Source: Agromyces albus
GTDB taxonomy: Bacteria > Actinomycetota > Actinomycetes > Actinomycetales > Microbacteriaceae
Length of the DNA: 64,000 nucleotides
Assembly (NCBI RefSeq): GCF_004134825.1
Contig: NZ_SDPN01000001.1
Span: 124,001 to 188,000, forward strand
Reading direction: 5' to 3'
Positions 16,897 to 24,891 of the stretch are shown here, piece after piece; position 1 is the stretch's first letter; every line of letters starts with the position of its first letter. A program made the translations under genes and the position numbers. The notes beneath the pieces are model-generated. The model did not search any database, was not told the origin of the DNA, and was given only the letters and a program-made list of their open reading frames with translations.

Positions 16897-17292
16897 CTAG
16901 TCCGGCACTCCCGTGATCCATTCGTCAATGCTGATTCCAAAGAGTGCAAGTGGTGCATTCCCGAACCAAAGCGCAAAGAACGAGATCAACACGAAGACCG
17001 CTGCAGCCGTGACCGCGACGATAACGGCACCGCGCTTCTCGGGTGCAGCTCTCAGGCTCAATGCCACTGCCCCGGACACGACTGCGACGATGGCCGCGAT
17101 CTCCAGCACCAACCAAACGCTGAGAAATGCCGGGTAGAAGAAGAGTGTGAACGACTGTCTCCAGACATAGACCGGGAGCCACCACACCAGCCACAGAATC
17201 GCAAACGAGACCCAGACGCCGACGGTTGCATAGACTGCCACGCTTGCCAGCCATCGGCGTGTGGCGTTCGGCGCCACGGTGTCCTCACTCAC
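16897..17292 (-). CDS. Small membrane protein, function unknown
   Basis: The 131-residue protein starts with GTG at 17292 and has three to four hydrophobic segments (about residues 18-42, 50-76, 85-108), with many tryptophans around WLVWWLPVYVW. I do not recognise a family. Base composition is lower in GC than in the neighbours, and codon choice is less biased (more A- and T-ending codons), which may mean a recent arrival. It is divergent from trhO. The 256 bases between it and the PEBP gene hold no gene I can support. Confidence 0.6.
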   Translation of the reverse strand: MSEDTVAPNATRRWLASVAVYATVGVWVSFAILWLVWWLPVYVWRQSFTLFFYPAFLSVWLVLEIAAIVAVVSGAVALSLRAAPEKRGAVIVAVTAAAVFVLISFFALWFGNAPLALFGISIDEWITGVPD

Positions 17293-17355
17293 GGGACGAC
17301 TCTATGCCTCGACCACGTGCTCCACGCACGACAGCGACCACCCAGCGAGCGCCCG

Positions 17356-17361
17356 TAAAAT
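17356..17361 (+). promoter_or_regulatory. Leaderless -10 box for trhO
   Basis: TAAAAT is followed by six bases and the GTG at 17368, with no ribosome binding site. This is one of the clearest leaderless layouts here. Confidence 0.65.
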
Positions 17362-17367
17362 CTGCGG

Positions 17368-18270
17368 GTGGCCGTCGCCAAGATCCTGCTCTACTACGTC
17401 TTCACGCCGCTCGCCGACCCCGAGGCGATCCGCGTGTGGCAGCGTGACCTCGCCGACTCGCTCGGCCTGCGCGGTCGTATCCTCATCTCGAAGGACGGCC
17501 TGAACGGCACCCTCGGCGGCGAGCTCGACGCGCTCAAGCGCTACGTGCGCAAGACGCGCGACTACCCCGCGTTCAAGGACATCGACTTCAAGTGGAGCGG
17601 CGGCACCGGTCTCGATGACGAGGGCGGCAGCCTCGACTTCCCCAAGCTCAGCGTGAAGGTGCGCGACGAGATCGTGAGCTTCGGTGCACCCGGCGAGCTC
17701 GAGGTCGACGCCGGTGGCGTCGTGGGCGGCGGCACGAAGCTCTCGCCCGAGGCGCTGCACGAGCTCGTGGCCGAACGCGGCGACGAAGTGGTCTTCTTCG
17801 ACGGACGCAATGCGCTCGAGGCGGCGATCGGGCGATTCCGAGGGGCCGTCGTTCCCGACGTGGCGACGACGCGCGACTTCGTGGCCGAGCTCGACTCGGG
17901 CAAGTACGACGAGCTGAAGGGCAAGCCCGTCGTCACGTACTGCACCGGCGGCGTGCGCTGCGAGGTGCTCTCGAGCCTCATGACGAGCCGCGGGTTCGGC
18001 GAGGTGTACCAACTCGACGGCGGCATTGCCCGCTACGGCGAGCGCTACGGCGACGACGGCCTCTGGGACGGCTCGCTCTACGTCTTCGACGCGCGCGGCG
18101 CGGTCGACTTCAGCGATCACGCTGCGGTCATCGGTCGCTGCGAGATCTGCGGTTCGCCGGCGAGTCGAACTTCCGATTGCACGGATGCCGCCTGCCCCAC
18201 GCAGCTCGTCGCGTGCGAGGCCTGCGCCCCTGCCCCGTGCGCCGAGCACGCCCGCCTGGTGGTTGAGTAG
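17368..18270 (+). CDS. trhO: Rhodanese-type tRNA uridine hydroxylase
   Basis: The 300-residue protein of the YceA/TrhO family hydroxylates uridine 34 in tRNA on the way to 5-methoxy- or 5-carboxymethoxyuridine. An N-terminal acylphosphatase-like part ([18 protein letters not shown], about residues 32-50) precedes the rhodanese domain with the active-site loop [10 protein letters not shown] (Cys192, second Cys198). A C-terminal Cys-rich tail ([10 protein letters not shown] and CEACAPAPC) may bind zinc. The last codons, LVVE and the TAG stop, are supplied by a 41-bp repeat, so the original C-terminus may have been different. Confidence 0.9.
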   Translation: MAVAKILLYYVFTPLADPEAIRVWQRDLADSLGLRGRILISKDGLNGTLGGELDALKRYVRKTRDYPAFKDIDFKWSGGTGLDDEGGSLDFPKLSVKVRDEIVSFGAPGELEVDAGGVVGGGTKLSPEALHELVAERGDEVVFFDGRNALEAAIGRFRGAVVPDVATTRDFVAELDSGKYDELKGKPVVTYCTGGVRCEVLSSLMTSRGFGEVYQLDGGIARYGERYGDDGLWDGSLYVFDARGAVDFSDHAAVIGRCEICGSPASRTSDCTDAACPTQLVACEACAPAPCAEHARLVVE

Positions 18271-18298
18271 GCAGCGAAGCAGGTGTATCGAAACCACC
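18258..18298. repeat. REP-like palindrome, copy 1
   Basis: This 41-bp element starts GGTGGTTGAGTAG and ends GTATCGAAACCACC, with terminal arms GGTGGTT/AACCACC. It overlaps the 3-prime end of trhO and provides its stop codon. It has the same orientation as copy 2, 12 bases downstream. Confidence 0.85.
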
Positions 18299-18309
18299 CC
18301 GCGTGCCCC

Positions 18310-18350
18310 GGTGGTTGAGTAGCCAGCGAAGCAGGTGTATCGAAACCACC
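18310..18350. repeat. REP-like palindrome, copy 2
   Basis: Nearly identical to copy 1 (GTAGCCAGCGAAGCAGG in the centre) and in the same orientation. It lies upstream of the GIY-YIG gene. A frame running into the GIY-YIG domain opens at the GTG inside this element (18335). Confidence 0.85.
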
Positions 18351-18456
18351 CTGCGCATCCTTGTCTCCTCCTCAACACCCGGCCGCCGCAGCCGCGCACC
18401 GCGAGCCCTTCACCGGCCCCGGTTGCACCAGCACCCGCCGGCCCACACTCGACTGC

Positions 18457-18811
18457 ATGCCGCACATCTGCATTCCTCGAATGTGCCGACGGCTCCACCT
18501 ACGTCGGCAGCACCAACGACCTTGCTCGCCGACTCCTCGAGCACGAACGCGGGGAGGGGTCCGTGTACACCAAGTCCCGCAGGCCGGTGAAGCTCGTATA
18601 CGCCCATGAGGTGGATCGTTTCGACACGGCGTTCGCACTCGAGAAGCAGGTGCAGGGATGGAGCCGGGCGAAGCGTCGGGCACTCATTGAAGGTCGGCTC
18701 GAGCTCCTGCCTGAGCTCGCTCGCAAGGCGCCGAGGGCGCGGGTGGTCGGCCAGATCCGCGGTGGTGGTTTCGATACGCCTGCTTCGCGGGCTACTCAAC
18801 CACCGGAGTGA
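18457..18811 (+). pseudogene. GIY-YIG endonuclease domain gene, apparently frameshifted
   Basis: The domain (LECADGSTYVGSTNDLARR, then LLEHERGEG, VKLVYAHEVDRFDTAFALEKQ and GWSRAKRRALIEGRLELLP) belongs to the small YhbQ-like GIY-YIG nucleases. These normally start with M-P-H-V-Y-I-L-E-C-A-D-G. Here the ATG at 18457 gives MPHICI in one frame and LECADG continues in another. Dropping one C of the pair at 18475-18476 restores a perfect family N-terminus. The only in-frame start for the rest is a GTG inside repeat copy 2, giving a proline-rich non-native lead. The last 15 residues (GGFDTPASRATQPPE) are encoded by repeat copy 3. A broken gene, a base-call error or a real fused protein are all possible. 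Confidence 0.75.
18764..18804. repeat. REP-like palindrome, copy 3 (inverted)
   Basis: The reverse complement of copies 1 and 2, with small changes (GCGGGCTACTCAACCACC end). It overlaps the 3-prime end of the GIY-YIG frame and encodes its last residues. Confidence 0.85.
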
Positions 18812-18851
18812 GTGGTTTCGATACGCCTGCTTCGCGGGCTACTCAACCACC
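18811..18851. repeat. REP-like palindrome, copy 4 (inverted)
   Basis: In the same orientation as copy 3, it begins at the last base of the GIY-YIG stop codon (TGA then GTGGTTTCGATACG). It overlaps the end of the convergent gene at 18843-19367 and provides that gene's last Gly-Gly and stop. Confidence 0.85.
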
Positions 18852-19367
18852 GGAGCGGCGGGGTCGAGGGCGGCGGGCGTAGGCGCGAGCGTTGTGGCTC
18901 GAGAGTGCGAGTAGCACGAGGATGTCGAGGGAGAGGGTGATCAGCGTCGTTCGCAGCGTGATCTCGGCGTCATCGCTGAAGTAGTCGATCGCCGCGACCG
19001 TGATGCTGATCGTCGCGAAGACCATGACGGTGATGCGGGCCCAGTTGCTGCCGCGATACACAAGCAGGGCCATGGCGAGCACCGCCAGCAGGATGACGGC
19101 GCCGATGATGAGCACCACGGTGAGGATGACAGCGGATGCCGCGGTCTCATCGGTGCCCGGCTCGAGCTCGATGTCCAGGTCCTCGGTGACCACGCGGTCC
19201 CACTCCAGGGCGAGCGCGATGAGCCACACCACGCCCGCGAGCGCGCGAAGCACCACCAGCACCGCGCCGAACGACGTGGCGATCGGCCGGCGCATCTGCG
19301 GCGGCGGCGTCTCGCGCTCCAGGAGCACGGCGGGAGGCTCGAAGGCCGGACGCTTCTCGACGCTCAT
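18843..19367 (-). CDS. Membrane protein of unknown function, partner of the LssY_C gene
   Basis: The 174-residue protein has four predicted membrane helices (about residues 32-52, 80-108, 112-130, 140-158) and an acidic extracytoplasmic loop (EDLDIELEPGTDE). No family is recognised. Its start overlaps the stop of the LssY_C-domain gene by four bases, so the two are coupled. The stop codon (TGA at 18845-18843) and the last two glycines lie inside repeat copy 4. Confidence 0.7.
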   Translation of the reverse strand: MSVEKRPAFEPPAVLLERETPPPQMRRPIATSFGAVLVVLRALAGVVWLIALALEWDRVVTEDLDIELEPGTDETAASAVILTVVLIIGAVILLAVLAMALLVYRGSNWARITVMVFATISITVAAIDYFSDDAEITLRTTLITLSLDILVLLALSSHNARAYARRPRPRRSGG

Positions 19368-20287
19368 GACGTCTTCACCCCCGGCACCACGCGAACGCGC
19401 TCAGGAGCGGCATCCGATATATCCGACTCCTCGATCGCAGCGACCCGCTCCTCGCGCACGTCGCTCACGTCGAGCACCGGCAGGTCGCCGTCGGTGCGCA
19501 CGGAGTCGCCGCCGCCGTTGCGCGAGTGGTAGCCGGTCGAGAAGTCACGCAGGATGACGACGCGCGCGTCGGGGTTCGCGGCGAGCACGGTGCTCACGAT
19601 GTGGTCGCGCTCGACGTCGATGTCGGCGTCGATCTTGTGCGTGACCTGCAGCGTGAAGAGCGAGAACCCGACGGCGCGGTCGAACGTGCCGGCCGCGAGC
19701 CAGTCGACCCGGCGACCGCCCGGCAGGAGCCAGCCGTCGGGGGTGCGCCAGAAGCGCACGTGATGGCGCCTCGCGGGATTGCCGAGCACCTCCTGCTGGT
19801 AGGCGAAGTCCTGCTGGCGGCCGAAGAGGAACAGCGGGCTCACGGGCGCCTCGTCGTAGCTGCGGCGCGTGATCGTCGAGGTGACGATGCGCCAGCTCGA
19901 GGCGAGGGTCACGTCGTCGGCGCGGGTCCAGGCGGCGGCCCGCATCGCGGCGTGCACGGATGCCTCGTCGCCGTCGAGCGCGAGGTTCACCGGGTCGCCG
20001 AGCAGGCCGTCGCTCGTGCGGGCCCGCCCGATGAAGTAGTCGGGCACGTAGATCGTCGTGAGGATGCGGTGCAGACGCGGCAGCACGAGGTAGGCGAGCA
20101 CGAGCCAGAACACGACGAAGAACGCGATGCCGAACCAGCCGAACGCGAACGTCTCGCTGAGCACGAGCCACGCCAGCCAGACCGCCGCGAGCCCGGCGTA
20201 GACGAAGAAGAATCCGTCGAGGGCGGCGTTGATCGAGAATCGCCGCGGTGGCGGCGGCTCGGATGTGTCGGCGCCCGGCTCGCCCAT
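19364..20287 (-). CDS. LssY C-terminal domain membrane protein
   Basis: The 307-residue protein has two membrane helices at about residues 25-75, then a soluble domain with IYVPDYFIGRARTSDGLLGDPVNLAL (about 80-105), FGRQQDFAYQQE and HHVRFWRTPDGWLLPGGRRVDWLAAGTFD. These match the LssY_C domain found at the end of PAP2/DedA-type lipid phosphatases. Here the phosphatase part is absent and the domain stands with its own helices. The gene overlaps a small membrane protein downstream. Role unknown; an envelope function is plausible. Confidence 0.78.
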   Translation of the reverse strand: MGEPGADTSEPPPPRRFSINAALDGFFFVYAGLAAVWLAWLVLSETFAFGWFGIAFFVVFWLVLAYLVLPRLHRILTTIYVPDYFIGRARTSDGLLGDPVNLALDGDEASVHAAMRAAAWTRADDVTLASSWRIVTSTITRRSYDEAPVSPLFLFGRQQDFAYQQEVLGNPARRHHVRFWRTPDGWLLPGGRRVDWLAAGTFDRAVGFSLFTLQVTHKIDADIDVERDHIVSTVLAANPDARVVILRDFSTGYHSRNGGGDSVRTDGDLPVLDVSDVREERVAAIEESDISDAAPERVRVVPGVKTS

Positions 20288-20336
20288 GTGTGCATGCTAT
20301 CGCCCGGCTGCCTCGCTCGGCCTCGATGTCAGAGGA

Positions 20337-21992
20337 TCAGAGGAGGCCCGTGACGAACAGGTGGTGCTCGATGGCGTACGTCGCCGCTGCGGTGCGCGAG
20401 CGCACGCCGAGCTTGTCGAAGATGTTGCTGACGTGGCGGTCCACGGTGCGTTCGCTCAGGAACAGCTCGGATGCGATCGCATGGTTCGTCTTCCCGTTCG
20501 CCACGAGGCGGAGCACTTCCATCTCGCGAGCACTCAGCCCGTGCGTCCCTGCACCTTCGCCCGGTGCAAGGAGGCGCTCGACTCGGTGCAGGTCAGGCAG
20601 CGCCCCGAGCCGGGCGAACGTCTCGGCGGCCGAGCGCAATTCGAACACGGCGGCCTCCTCGTCGGAGAGGTCGCGGCAGGCGGCCGCGATGAGCACCGAC
20701 GCCTTGGCTGTCTCGTAGGGCGCATCGAGGTCGCGCCACGTCGTGGCTGCGGCCCGCAGCAGGGGCAGCGCGTCGGCGGCGCGTGCTTCGGCCAACGCAA
20801 CACCCGCCCGGGCGAACGCGAGCTCCGCACGCATCGCCGCGGTGGGAAAGCCGTCGGCGACCATGACGAGTTCATCGAGTGCGCGCTTGGCCTCCTCGAC
20901 CTCTCCGGCCGCCAGCAATGCCGTCACCAGGTCGGGGAGGAGCCGGCATCGGTCGAGGTCGCTCCCGGCCTCTGCGAGCGCACGCCGCATCCCCGTGACG
21001 GCCGTGCCGACCTCACCCTGGGCGAGCCGCAGCAGCGCGAGGCCCGGCTGGATCGGCTCCCCGTAGTCGCTCGCACGGCGGTAGGCGTCCTCGGCCTCAG
21101 CAACGTCTCCGAGCAGCCGATGCATCTCGGCGAGGTGGTAGTACGCGTGGCCGACCACGCGGCGGCCGTAGCCCTCCGCGAGTTCGATGCACACGTCGTC
21201 GAGCTCCTCGACGGCCGCGTGCCACGAGCCCTGCAGCCGCAGGAGCAGGGAGCGGTAGATGCGGCAGTTGCCGAAGTACGCGCCGTGAAGCGGGGGCAGT
21301 GTGTTGAGCCATCCGTCGAGGGACCGACCCCACTCCCTGACCCGGCCCAGCTCGAGCGCTTCGTGGCACGTCGCGATCGCGGAGCAGTACAGCATGCTCG
21401 TCACGCGTGGTGACGTGGCCCCCTCGGTGACCGACAGCATGCCCTCGTCCATGCGGCCCAGTCCCTCTTCGAGCCGGCCCGCCTTGAGCAGGGCGCGGCC
21501 GCAGATCGTCGTGGCGAACGCGAAGAGGTCGACCACTCCCTGCCGTGCACCGAGCTCCGCCGCGCGCCGCGCGAGCCCGACCGCATCCTCGTACTCCCCC
21601 GCAGCCACCTGGCCGTAGGCCTGCGTGATGAGCAGCCACCCCTGTTCATGACCTTCGGGATGCTCCGCCACCATCTGTCGCACCCGGGCCGCCCAGCCGC
21701 CCGCTCGCGCGAACTCGCCGTCCAGTATCAGTGCCTGCCACAGCCAGAACCCAGCGGTCACCGCGGCGTCGAGCTCGCCGGCGCTGACGCGCGCATGGTA
21801 GACCCGCTCGAGGGCGCGAACCGCGTCATCGCCGCGCCCGAGGATCTGGGCGCTCTCGGCGAGGAGTTCTAGGTCGTCGACGCCGAGAGGCTCGGCGTGG
21901 TCGGCGAGCAGGAATTCGTCGCAGGCCTCCGCCCACCGGGACTGCCGATGCAGGTCTCGGGCGTGGATCACGAGGGCTGCGACGTCCTCCAT
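20337..21992 (-). CDS. LuxR family transcriptional regulator with TPR-like N-terminus
   Basis: The 551-residue protein has a C-terminal LuxR helix-turn-helix (LSAREMEVLRLVANGKTNHA, then SELFLSERTVDRHVSNIFDKLGV, about residues 485-545). The first 470 residues are alpha-helical repeats rich in Ala and Leu pairs, resembling TPR modules. There is no P-loop ATPase as in MalT/LAL proteins, so it is a short, ATP-independent relative. GGGAGGG lies upstream of the ATG at 21992. It is divergent from a small ABM-like gene across 196 bases, which it may control. Confidence 0.85.
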   Translation of the reverse strand: MEDVAALVIHARDLHRQSRWAEACDEFLLADHAEPLGVDDLELLAESAQILGRGDDAVRALERVYHARVSAGELDAAVTAGFWLWQALILDGEFARAGGWAARVRQMVAEHPEGHEQGWLLITQAYGQVAAGEYEDAVGLARRAAELGARQGVVDLFAFATTICGRALLKAGRLEEGLGRMDEGMLSVTEGATSPRVTSMLYCSAIATCHEALELGRVREWGRSLDGWLNTLPPLHGAYFGNCRIYRSLLLRLQGSWHAAVEELDDVCIELAEGYGRRVVGHAYYHLAEMHRLLGDVAEAEDAYRRASDYGEPIQPGLALLRLAQGEVGTAVTGMRRALAEAGSDLDRCRLLPDLVTALLAAGEVEEAKRALDELVMVADGFPTAAMRAELAFARAGVALAEARAADALPLLRAAATTWRDLDAPYETAKASVLIAAACRDLSDEEAAVFELRSAAETFARLGALPDLHRVERLLAPGEGAGTHGLSAREMEVLRLVANGKTNHAIASELFLSERTVDRHVSNIFDKLGVRSRTAAATYAIEHHLFVTGLL

Positions 21993-22188
21993 GGAGTTCC
22001 CTCCCGAATTCGATCATCCCACCGGTGCCGCCCGAGCGCCCGCCCTTGCGCCCGCACGTGCACCCGGCGCGAAGTACCCATCCGCCCGGTCAGGAACGGC
22101 GCGTTCTGCGGATGTCGCATGCAGGCGCCACGGCGCACGATGAGCGCATCGCCCCGAACACGGGGCCCATCCCGACAAGGAGGCCATC

Positions 22189-22584
22189 ATGTCCGAGCCG
22201 TTCATCTTCATCGGAACGCACCGCGCTCGCGAAGGCAAGCTCGAGGAGTTCCAGGAGTACTTCATCGACTTCTGCAAGACCGTCGTCGAGCCCAACGAGC
22301 CCAGGCTGCTGTCGTTCCACGGCTACGCCGACGCTCCGGCCAACGAGGTCACCGTGGTGCAGATCCACCCCGACGCCGAGTCCATGGCCCACCACATGTC
22401 GGTCATCACCGAGCACGTCACCGTCGCATACCGCGATCTCCTCGAGCCGAAGAGCCGGTTCCAGGTCTACGGGGTCGCACGCGGCCCGGTGCTCGACATG
22501 GTGCGGGAGATGGGGCGCACCGACGGTGACGCCCTCACCGTGAGGCAGGCGTTCACGGGCTTCGAGCGGCTCCCGCGCGTGTGA
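22189..22584 (+). CDS. Small protein of dimeric alpha-beta barrel (ABM-like) fold
   Basis: The 131-residue protein begins after AAGGAGG. The pattern FIFIGTHRAREGKLEEFQEYFIDFCKTV, then LLSFHGYADAPANEVTVVQIHPDAESMAHHM resembles antibiotic-biosynthesis-monooxygenase-like proteins of the ferredoxin-like dimeric barrel. No catalytic residues can be named. It is divergent from a LuxR-type regulator and followed by a strong stem-loop, so it is probably monocistronic. Confidence 0.65.
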   Translation: MSEPFIFIGTHRAREGKLEEFQEYFIDFCKTVVEPNEPRLLSFHGYADAPANEVTVVQIHPDAESMAHHMSVITEHVTVAYRDLLEPKSRFQVYGVARGPVLDMVREMGRTDGDALTVRQAFTGFERLPRV

Positions 22585-22623
22585 ACCCGGCACACGTGCG
22601 AGCGCCCGCAACCCGCCGCCCGT

Positions 22624-22652
22624 CGCTTCCGCCGAGGCCTTCGGCGGAAGCG
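22624..22652 (+). terminator. Strong stem-loop after the ABM-like gene
   Basis: Perfect 12-bp arms (CGCTTCCGCCGA and TCGGCGGAAGCG) with a five-base loop lie 40 bases after the stop. There is no T tract, as is common for actinobacterial terminators. Confidence 0.7.
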
Positions 22653-22662
22653 GCGCCTGTTC

Positions 22663-22668
22663 TAGGCT
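22663..22668 (+). promoter_or_regulatory. Leaderless -10 box for the PLP enzyme gene
   Basis: TAGGCT is followed by seven bases and the ATG at 22676. It lies directly after the upstream terminator stem. Confidence 0.6.
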
Positions 22669-22675
22669 CGTCCGC

Positions 22676-23887
22676 ATGGCCTACGACGTGTCGCGCATCC
22701 GTTCGGAGTTCCCCTCGCTCGAGAGCGGGTGGGCGCACTTCGACGGACCGGGCGGCACGCAGACTCCGCGGGCGGTGGGCGACGCCGTGGCATCCGTGCT
22801 CACCGGTCCGCTCTCGAACCGCGGCACGATCGGCGTATCCGAGGAACGCGCCGAAGCGGCGGTGCACGGGTTCCGGCTCGCGATGGCCGACCTCGTGAAC
22901 GCCCACCCGCGCGGCATCGTGCACGGGCGCAGCGCGACGCAGCTCACCTATGACTTCTCGCGGCACCTCTCGCGAGAGTGGGGGCCGGGCGACGAGGTCG
23001 TGGTCACGCGGCTCGACCACGACGCGAACATCCGCCCGTGGGTGCACGCGGCCGAGCGGGCAGGGGCGAGGGTGCGCTGGGTCGACTTCGACCCCGCCAC
23101 GGGCGAGCTGTCGACGGATGCCGTGACGGCGGCGCTCACCGACCGCACTCGCCTGGTCGCGGTCACGGCGGCCTCGAACCTCATCGGCACGATGCCCGAC
23201 ATCCCCGCGATCGCAGCCGCGGTGCACGACGCCGAGGCGCTGCTCTTCGTCGACGGCGTGCACTACGCAGCGCATGAGCTGCCCGATGTCGTCGCGCTCG
23301 GCGCCGACTTCTTCACGTGCTCGCCCTACAAGTTCCTCGGCCCGCACTGCGGAGTGCTCGTCGCCCGGCCCGAGTTGCTCGACACGATCTCCCCCGACAA
23401 GCTGCTGCCGGCCACGAATGTCGTGCCCGAGCGATTCGAGTTCGGCACCCTCCCCTACGAACAGCTCGCGGGCGTCACGGCGGCCGTCGACATGCTCGCT
23501 TCGCTCGACCCCGAGACGACGGATGCCGCGAGCTCCCGCCGCGACCGGCTCGTCGCGTCGTTCGAGGCGCTGCGCGAGCACGAGTCCGCGCTGCTCGAAC
23601 AGCTCGAGGCGGGCATCTCGGCGCTGCCCGGCGCGACGACCTGGTCGCGGGCGGCGCGCCGCACGCCCACGCTGCTCGCGACGTTCGACGGCCACGCGGC
23701 ATCCACTCTCACGGCGGCGCTCGCCTCGCGGCAGGTGCTCGCACCGAGCGGCAGCTTCTACGCGCTCGAGGCCTCGCGGCACCTCGGGTTCGGCGACGCC
23801 GGCGGCTTGCGCATGGGACTCGCGCCCTACTCCGACGCCGGCGACGTCGAGCGGCTGCTGGCCGGTCTCGCCGACGCGCTCGGCTGA
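22676..23887 (+). CDS. Cysteine desulfurase-like class V aminotransferase
   Basis: The 403-residue PLP enzyme has HFDGPGGTQTPRAVGDAV near the N-terminus, GRSATQLTYDFSRHLSREW near residue 84, VTRLDHDANIRPWVHAAERAG near 110, FVDGVHYAAHELPDV near 190 and the PLP lysine in TCSPYKFLGPHCG near 219. This matches the cysteine desulfurase-like subgroup that stands apart from IscS and SufS. The physiological substrate of this subgroup is not established. It is expressed alone, from a promoter right at its start. Confidence 0.88.
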   Translation: MAYDVSRIRSEFPSLESGWAHFDGPGGTQTPRAVGDAVASVLTGPLSNRGTIGVSEERAEAAVHGFRLAMADLVNAHPRGIVHGRSATQLTYDFSRHLSREWGPGDEVVVTRLDHDANIRPWVHAAERAGARVRWVDFDPATGELSTDAVTAALTDRTRLVAVTAASNLIGTMPDIPAIAAAVHDAEALLFVDGVHYAAHELPDVVALGADFFTCSPYKFLGPHCGVLVARPELLDTISPDKLLPATNVVPERFEFGTLPYEQLAGVTAAVDMLASLDPETTDAASSRRDRLVASFEALREHESALLEQLEAGISALPGATTWSRAARRTPTLLATFDGHAASTLTAALASRQVLAPSGSFYALEASRHLGFGDAGGLRMGLAPYSDAGDVERLLAGLADALG

Positions 23888-23938
23888 GAGTCGAGGCTGA
23901 AAGCCCAGAGGTCGAGCGAATCATCGGCTGAGCGGTCA

Positions 23939-23944
23939 TAGGCT
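23939..23944 (+). promoter_or_regulatory. Leaderless -10 box for the PEP mutase-like gene
   Basis: TAGGCT is followed by six bases and the ATG at 23951. Confidence 0.55.
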
Positions 23945-23950
23945 GAACGG

Positions 23951-24724
23951 ATGACTCTCGCCGACACCGCCGCCGAACTCCGCCGCCTGCACACCGCCCC
24001 CGAGCTCCTTCAGGTGGTGAACGTGTGGGACGTCGTGAGCGCGAAAGCCGTCGCCAGCCTCCCCGAGACCCGGGCGCTCGCCACGGCGAGCCACTCGATC
24101 GCGTCGACGTTCGGCTACCCCGACGGCGAGCAGATCCCGGTCGAGATCATGCTCGACATGGCGGGCCGCATCGCGCGCGCCGTCGACGTGCCCGTGAGCG
24201 CCGACCTCGAGGCCGGCTACGGCGACCCCGGCGAGACCGTGCGCCGTGCGATCGGCGAGGGCATCGCGGGCGCCAACCTCGAAGATGAGCTCAAGCCGCT
24301 CGCCGAGTCGGTCGCGGCCGTCGAGGCAGCGGTCGCCGCCGCCGACGCCGAGGGCGTGCCCTTCGCACTGAACGCCCGCACCGACGCGTTCCTCCGCGGC
24401 AACGACCGCCCCCGAGAGGTGTGGATCGCCGACGCGATCGAGCGCGGCCGCGCCTACCTCGACGCGGGCGCGACGTGCGTCTTCGTTCCCGGCATCTTCG
24501 GCGAAGACGAAGTCGTCGAGCTCGTCGACGGCATCGGTGCGTTCCGGGTGAGCCTCATCGGGCTGCCGGGCGTGCCCACTCCCGCGAGGCTCGCCGAGCT
24601 CGGCGTCGCCCGGTTGTCGTACGGCCCCACCACGCAGCGCGTCGCGCTCGGTGCCCTGCAGGACCTCGCGGCCGAGCTCTACGCCGGGGGCGTGCTGCCC
24701 AGCGGCATCCGCGCGCTCAACTGA
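23951..24724 (+). CDS. Isocitrate lyase/PEP mutase family protein
   Basis: The 257-residue protein has LLQVVNVWDVVSAKAVASLP at the N-terminus, ALATASHSIASTFGYPDGE (about 42-60), VSADLEAGYGDPGETV (about 82-97) and GANLEDELKPL (about 108-118), followed by NARTDAFLRG. These are the metal- and substrate-binding segments of the short PEP mutase/phosphonopyruvate hydrolase-like group. The KKCGH-type loop of isocitrate and methylisocitrate lyases is absent, so it is not a second PrpB. Substrate unknown. Confidence 0.87.
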   Translation: MTLADTAAELRRLHTAPELLQVVNVWDVVSAKAVASLPETRALATASHSIASTFGYPDGEQIPVEIMLDMAGRIARAVDVPVSADLEAGYGDPGETVRRAIGEGIAGANLEDELKPLAESVAAVEAAVAAADAEGVPFALNARTDAFLRGNDRPREVWIADAIERGRAYLDAGATCVFVPGIFGEDEVVELVDGIGAFRVSLIGLPGVPTPARLAELGVARLSYGPTTQRVALGALQDLAAELYAGGVLPSGIRALN

Positions 24725-24891
24725 GCCATCATCTGGGCCGCGCATCTGGGACCATGCGCGAATCCCCCGCGCGAGGGATGCCCCGAACCGGCCGCGGTCG
24801 CTAGGGTGAGCCGTATGGCGGTTCCGGCCGTCGGGTCGTGCGGGGGTGCGACCCAGCGCGGCCCTGCTCGCCCCCGACAGGAGGAGAGCGC

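Noticed and set aside
16773-16976. Minus-strand frame of 67 codons near the small membrane gene
   Set aside because: Overlaps the end of the better-supported membrane gene and has no ribosome site or recognisable feature.
18258-18851. CRISPR-like array from the 41-bp repeats
   Set aside because: Only four copies, in inverted pairs, with 12-base or 400-base gaps and no cas genes. They are palindromes of an interspersed family.
23951-24724. Second methylisocitrate lyase
   Set aside because: The KRCGH catalytic loop is missing and the motifs fit the PEP mutase-like branch.
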